A DNA stretch of 8,482 nucleotides, taken from the NCBI GenBank assembly GCA_964571845.1, contig CAZNDM010000017.1:1-8482 (forward strand). The letters run 5' to 3'. Made by a program: the position numbers and the translations under genes. A model generated the notes under the pieces. It was not told the DNA's origin, searched no databases, and was given only the letters and a program-made list of their open reading frames with translations. Numbering within the stretch: position 1 is the first letter of the stretch; the number at the start of each line of letters is the position of its first letter. This stretch comes from WFZT01 sp964571845 (GTDB taxonomy: Bacteria; Hydrothermota; Hydrothermia; B15-G9; WFZT01). Below are positions 5,661 to 8,482 of the stretch, in pieces.

Positions 5661-6857
5661 ATGGATTCTGACATGCGTCTGGATACAAAAGTAGTGCATG
5701 GACCGAGGCACGAGCATGACCCGCAAACCGGGTCTCATAGAATTCCGATTTACCAGACCTCGTCCTTTGTTTTTAAAAGCGCCGATCACGGCGCCCGAAT
5801 CTTTAGTGGAGAAGAGGAGGGTTATGTTTACACCCGCCTTGGGAATCCCACTATTGATTACCTCGAAGAAAAGGTCGCCTTCCTTGAAGGAGCAGAGGCA
5901 GGTGTCGCAACTGCTTCAGGTATGGCAGCGGTCTCTGCTGTTGTTTTCGGCACCTGTGACGCCGGCGATAAGGTCATCGTATCAGATCCTGTCTATGGCG
6001 GCACTTTCGCTTTCTTTGAGCTTATCAAGAAAAAGTTTAAAATTGATGTTGTTTACCTCCCCGCCGTCAAATTCCCCGACATGCTTGAAGATCACATTGA
6101 CGAAAGAACAAAGCTCATTTACATCGAGACTCCGGCAAACCCCACCCTCGACATCGTCGATATTGAAGCCACTGCAAACATTTCAAAAAAGCATGGAATA
6201 CCCCTCGCTGTTGACAACACGTTCGCAACTCCAATAACTCAGAGACCGATTGAACTCGGGGCTGATATTGTTTTGCACAGTATGACAAAATATCTGTCAG
6301 GACACGGGGACACGATCGGTGGCATCGTTGTGGGTAAAAAAGATTTCATTCACATGTTAAAACACGACATCGTTTCTCACATTGGCTCAAATTATTGCCC
6401 ATTCAACGCCTATTTTATTTTGAGGGGTATCAAAACCCTTGCCGTGCGCGTAAGGAAACATTCCGAAAATGCCATGAAGGTGGCAGAGTTTTTGAAGACC
6501 CATCCGATGGTGGAAAAGGTACTTTATCCGGGACTGCCCGACCACCCACTCCACGAAGTTGCGAAAAAACAGATGAACGGAATGTATTCAGGTGTTCTGA
6601 GCTTTATCGTTAAAGGCGGTAAGGAGGCGGGGAAAAAGCTGATAGAAACAGTAAAAATACCTGCTCTCGCGGTGTCCCTTGGGGATACTGATTCCTATAT
6701 AGAGCACCCAGCTTCAATGACGCATTCAAGTTACTCAGATGAGGAGTTAAAGAAGGCAGGAATACATCAGGGCTTAGTCAGACTCTCTGTCGGGATCGAG
6801 GATCCCGACGATCTGATAGAGGATCTTAACAGGGCATTAAATAGCCTCAAAATTTAA
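5661..6857 (+). CDS. PLP-dependent Cys/Met metabolism enzyme, paralogue 2
   Basis: This 398-residue protein is a tandem paralogue of the preceding enzyme. Catalytic positions are intact: Lys210 in HSMTKYLSGHGD, Asp185, Tyr57, Arg59 and Arg374. It differs from paralogue 1 mainly around the substrate pocket. The first loop is IPIYQTSSF instead of MPIYMTTTF, the 89-145 segment is only about a third identical, and the loop before CPFNAY (230-247) differs, carrying Asn244, Tyr245 and Cys246. Gly114 again replaces the Cys116 of P. putida methionine gamma-lyase. The expected chemistry is elimination or replacement at the gamma (or beta) carbon of a sulfur amino acid. The ATG at 5661 has GGGAGGT 6 nt upstream; Met5 is a weaker alternative start. 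Its stop codon is embedded in the SD of the next gene, suggesting coupling to HMG-CoA synthase. Confidence 0.9.
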   Translation: MDSDMRLDTKVVHGPRHEHDPQTGSHRIPIYQTSSFVFKSADHGARIFSGEEEGYVYTRLGNPTIDYLEEKVAFLEGAEAGVATASGMAAVSAVVFGTCDAGDKVIVSDPVYGGTFAFFELIKKKFKIDVVYLPAVKFPDMLEDHIDERTKLIYIETPANPTLDIVDIEATANISKKHGIPLAVDNTFATPITQRPIELGADIVLHSMTKYLSGHGDTIGGIVVGKKDFIHMLKHDIVSHIGSNYCPFNAYFILRGIKTLAVRVRKHSENAMKVAEFLKTHPMVEKVLYPGLPDHPLHEVAKKQMNGMYSGVLSFIVKGGKEAGKKLIETVKIPALAVSLGDTDSYIEHPASMTHSSYSDEELKKAGIHQGLVRLSVGIEDPDDLIEDLNRALNSLKI

Positions 6858-6863
6858 GGAGGT
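6855..6863 (+). promoter_or_regulatory. SD of HMG-CoA synthase overlapping the upstream stop codon
   Basis: TAAGGAGGT (6855-6863) contains the TAA stop of the second PLP enzyme and a near-complete SD, 4 nt before the ATG at 6868. The 10-bp gap favours translational coupling or reinitiation. Confidence 0.75.
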
Positions 6864-6867
6864 TAAT

Positions 6868-7920
6868 ATGATTGGAATAATTGGATATGGGTCCTATGTG
6901 CCCATATACAGGATAAAGGTTGAAGAAATAGCCAGACAGTGGGGAGACAATGCGGAGGCAATAAAGAACGGGATAAAGGTGTATGAAAAGACGGTGCCCG
7001 GACAGGATGAGGACACGATCACTATCTCTTACATGGCTGCAAAGTACGCGCTCATCAGGGCTGGTATAGATCCAAAGGAGATAGGCGCCCTCTACATCGG
7101 CTCTGAATCTCATCCTTACGCAGTCAAACCATCTGGAACAGTTGTCGCTGAAGCACTCGGTATGGTCCCGGACATCCACATTGCAGATTACGAGTTTGCC
7201 TGTAAAGCTGGTACAGAAGCAATGTTTGTTGCCTACACACATGTGAAAGCTGGACACATGAAGTATGCAATGGGAATTGGAGCCGACACATCTCAGGGAG
7301 CACCGGGCGATGCCCTTGAGTACACAGCTGCTGCCGGCGGTTCTGCCTTTATCTTTGGGAAGGGCGATAAGGTTATCGCTGAGGTTGTTGACACATACTC
7401 CTATACAACCGATACAGCAGATTTCTGGAGAAGAGAGACAAGGCCATACCCCAAACACGGCGGCAGATTCACAGGAGATCCCGCATATTTCCACCATGTT
7501 CTCAGCGCTGCAAGAGGGATTATGGAGAAAAATGGTCTGACGGCTAAAGATTTCAGATACGCCGTATTCCACATGCCCAACGCATCCTTCCCCATGAGAG
7601 CCGCAAGGAGGCTCGGATTTACAAAAGAACAGTACGAAGTCGGTCTGATAGTCCCCTACACTGGCAACTTTTATTCCGGGGCATCCCCCACAGGGCTGTC
7701 AGCCTCACTCGATGATGCCAAACCGGGCGATCTGATCCTCATGGTCTCCTTTGGCTCTGGTGCCGGTAGCGATGCCTTTATTTTCAGGGTAACTGAAAGG
7801 ATCAATGAGGTTCGCGACATGGTACCAAAGGTATGGGATCAGATCAAAACACCAAGGAGACGCTATCTCACTTACGGCGAATATGCCAAATTTAGAGAGA
7901 AGATCTTAATGAATGAATAG
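6868..7920 (+). CDS. Archaeal-type hydroxymethylglutaryl-CoA synthase
   Basis: This 350-residue enzyme condenses acetyl-CoA with acetoacetyl-CoA to HMG-CoA, the second step of the mevalonate route to isoprenoids. It has a thiolase-superfamily fold with the catalytic triad of the archaeal family at the expected positions: Glu80 in GSESHPYAVKP, Cys112 in EFACKAGTEA (acyl carrier) and His235 in FHMPNASFP. The glycine-rich loop YTGNFYSGASPTG (264-276) and the SFGSGAGSDAF block (294-304) are also typical. The length equals that of archaeal enzymes and is clearly shorter than eukaryotic ones. It is followed by a thiolase at 11 bp spacing, the same pairing as in archaeal mevalonate operons. In a diderm bacterium this suggests acquisition from archaea or a deep shared ancestry; base composition does not look different from the neighbours by eye. 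Confidence 0.93.
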   Translation: MIGIIGYGSYVPIYRIKVEEIARQWGDNAEAIKNGIKVYEKTVPGQDEDTITISYMAAKYALIRAGIDPKEIGALYIGSESHPYAVKPSGTVVAEALGMVPDIHIADYEFACKAGTEAMFVAYTHVKAGHMKYAMGIGADTSQGAPGDALEYTAAAGGSAFIFGKGDKVIAEVVDTYSYTTDTADFWRRETRPYPKHGGRFTGDPAYFHHVLSAARGIMEKNGLTAKDFRYAVFHMPNASFPMRAARRLGFTKEQYEVGLIVPYTGNFYSGASPTGLSASLDDAKPGDLILMVSFGSGAGSDAFIFRVTERINEVRDMVPKVWDQIKTPRRRYLTYGEYAKFREKILMNE

Positions 7921-7926
7921 GAGGAG
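7919..7926 (+). promoter_or_regulatory. SD of the thiolase gene overlapping the HMG-CoA synthase stop
   Basis: AGGAGGAG (7919-7926) begins inside the TAG stop codon of HMG-CoA synthase and lies 5 nt before the ATG at 7932. This repeats the stop/SD overlap seen at 6855-6863 and supports coupled synthesis of the two enzymes. Confidence 0.7.
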
Positions 7927-7931
7927 AAAAA

Positions 7932-8482
7932 ATGAGAGATGTAGCAGTCATCGGAGTAGGCTGGCCCAAATGGGGTGAGCTCTGGAAAAAGGACATAAGA
8001 AACATTTTTGTTGAGGCAGCATTAATGGCAATTGATGATGCCGGGGTGGATCACATTGATTCCATGTATGTCGCATCCATGTCCCCTGGACTATGGAGCA
8101 AACAGGAACACCTCGGTGCCCTGATGGCTGATTACCTTGGCCAGACCCCTATCCCGGCTGTCAGGGTAGAATCGGCATGTGCTTCAGGCGGAATGGCCGT
8201 CAGAATGGGATTTATTGAAGTAGCTTCAGGAATGAGTGACATCGTCCTCGTCGGCGGAGTTGAAAAAATGTGGACCGGTGAGGACTTCACAGCTGCACTT
8301 GCCACAGCAGCTGACCAGGAATACGAGGCATTCCATGGACTCACCTTCCCTGCCCTCTATGCCCTTATGGCAAGAAGACACATGTACGAATTCGGCACAA
8401 AGAGAGAACAGCTTGCCATGGTTTCCGTTAAAAACCACGCAAATGGAGCCAAAAACCCGAGAGCACAGTATCAAAGGGAGAT
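7932..8482 (+). CDS. Acetyl-CoA C-acetyltransferase (archaeal / SCP-x-type thiolase), 3' end outside window
   Basis: The first 183 codons of a thiolase are present and the frame is open at the window edge. The protein begins MRDVAVIGVGWPKWG and carries the nucleophilic Cys83 in the block ESACASGG, followed by VLVGGVEKM (about 104-112), both standard for the thiolase N-terminal domain. The catalytic His and second Cys of the C-terminal domain lie beyond the edge. The sequence style is that of the archaeal acetyl-CoA acetyltransferase / SCP-x thiolase group and not of bacterial PhaA or FadA. It should make acetoacetyl-CoA from two acetyl-CoA and hand it to the preceding HMG-CoA synthase. In archaea the two enzymes are bridged by a DUF35 OB-fold protein encoded nearby, so such a gene is expected immediately downstream. 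Confidence 0.9.
   Translation, partial: MRDVAVIGVGWPKWGELWKKDIRNIFVEAALMAIDDAGVDHIDSMYVASMSPGLWSKQEHLGALMADYLGQTPIPAVRVESACASGGMAVRMGFIEVASGMSDIVLVGGVEKMWTGEDFTAALATAADQEYEAFHGLTFPALYALMARRHMYEFGTKREQLAMVSVKNHANGAKNPRAQYQRE

Noticed and set aside
5698..6237. 179-codon open frame on the plus strand inside the second PLP enzyme gene
   Set aside because: It lies in another frame of a well-conserved enzyme, is rich in low-complexity Ser/Leu runs, and has no SD or family resemblance.
6847..7572. 241-codon minus-strand open frame opposite HMG-CoA synthase
   Set aside because: It is antisense to a gene with intact catalytic residues; the protein is Cys-rich and resembles no family.
1..8482. CRISPR arrays, insertion sequences or defence genes
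   Set aside because: No regularly spaced direct repeats, transposase motifs or terminal inverted repeats flanking a gene were found on either strand.

Overview
The window looks like a chromosomal segment of a Gram-negative (diderm), probably anaerobic or thermophilic bacterium from a poorly sampled lineage. An OmpA-type outer-membrane protein and a lipobox lipoprotein argue for an outer membrane. Strong Shine-Dalgarno (SD) sites and sigma70-like promoters argue for a bacterium. The isoprenoid genes at the right end are nevertheless of the archaeal type. A lineage such as candidate division WOR-3 / Hydrothermae or another FCB-like phylum would fit, but this is inference from gene style and not a demonstrated assignment.

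Layout. Positions 1-409 hold no recognisable gene. A good promoter at 410-438 drives a membrane permease of the SO_0444 / DUF318 (ArsP_1) type, proposed to export copper or zinc, with a C-terminal heavy-metal-associated (HMA) domain (501-1697). A very strong internal SD site just before the HMA domain could also allow a free 69-residue metallochaperone to be made. The permease converges, with a 4-bp stop overlap, on a large outer-membrane protein on the minus strand (1694-3391) built from a beta-barrel-like region, two carboxypeptidase-regulatory-like modules and an OmpA-like domain. A 280-bp divergent intergenic region follows, with a promoter for each side and inverted repeats between them. 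The rightward promoter places its predicted transcription start on the A of the lipoprotein ATG (3672-4358), so that mRNA should be leaderless.

From 4435 to the right edge four closely packed plus-strand genes look like one operon. They are two paralogous PLP enzymes of the Cys/Met metabolism family (4435-5616, 5661-6857), an archaeal-type HMG-CoA synthase (6868-7920) and the first 183 codons of an archaeal / SCP-x-like thiolase (7932 to the edge). The last two catalyse the first two committed steps of the mevalonate pathway. In archaea they form a complex with a DUF35 OB-fold protein, which would be expected just beyond the window. The PLP pair probably handles sulfur amino acids. The two copies are about 80% identical in the C-terminal domain but strongly divergent around the substrate pocket, which suggests separate substrates.

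The least expected signals are the internal start before the HMA domain, the leaderless promoter geometry (seen once for the lipoprotein and once for a 9-codon Cys-containing mini-ORF upstream of the permease), and the specialised PLP pair placed next to mevalonate genes.
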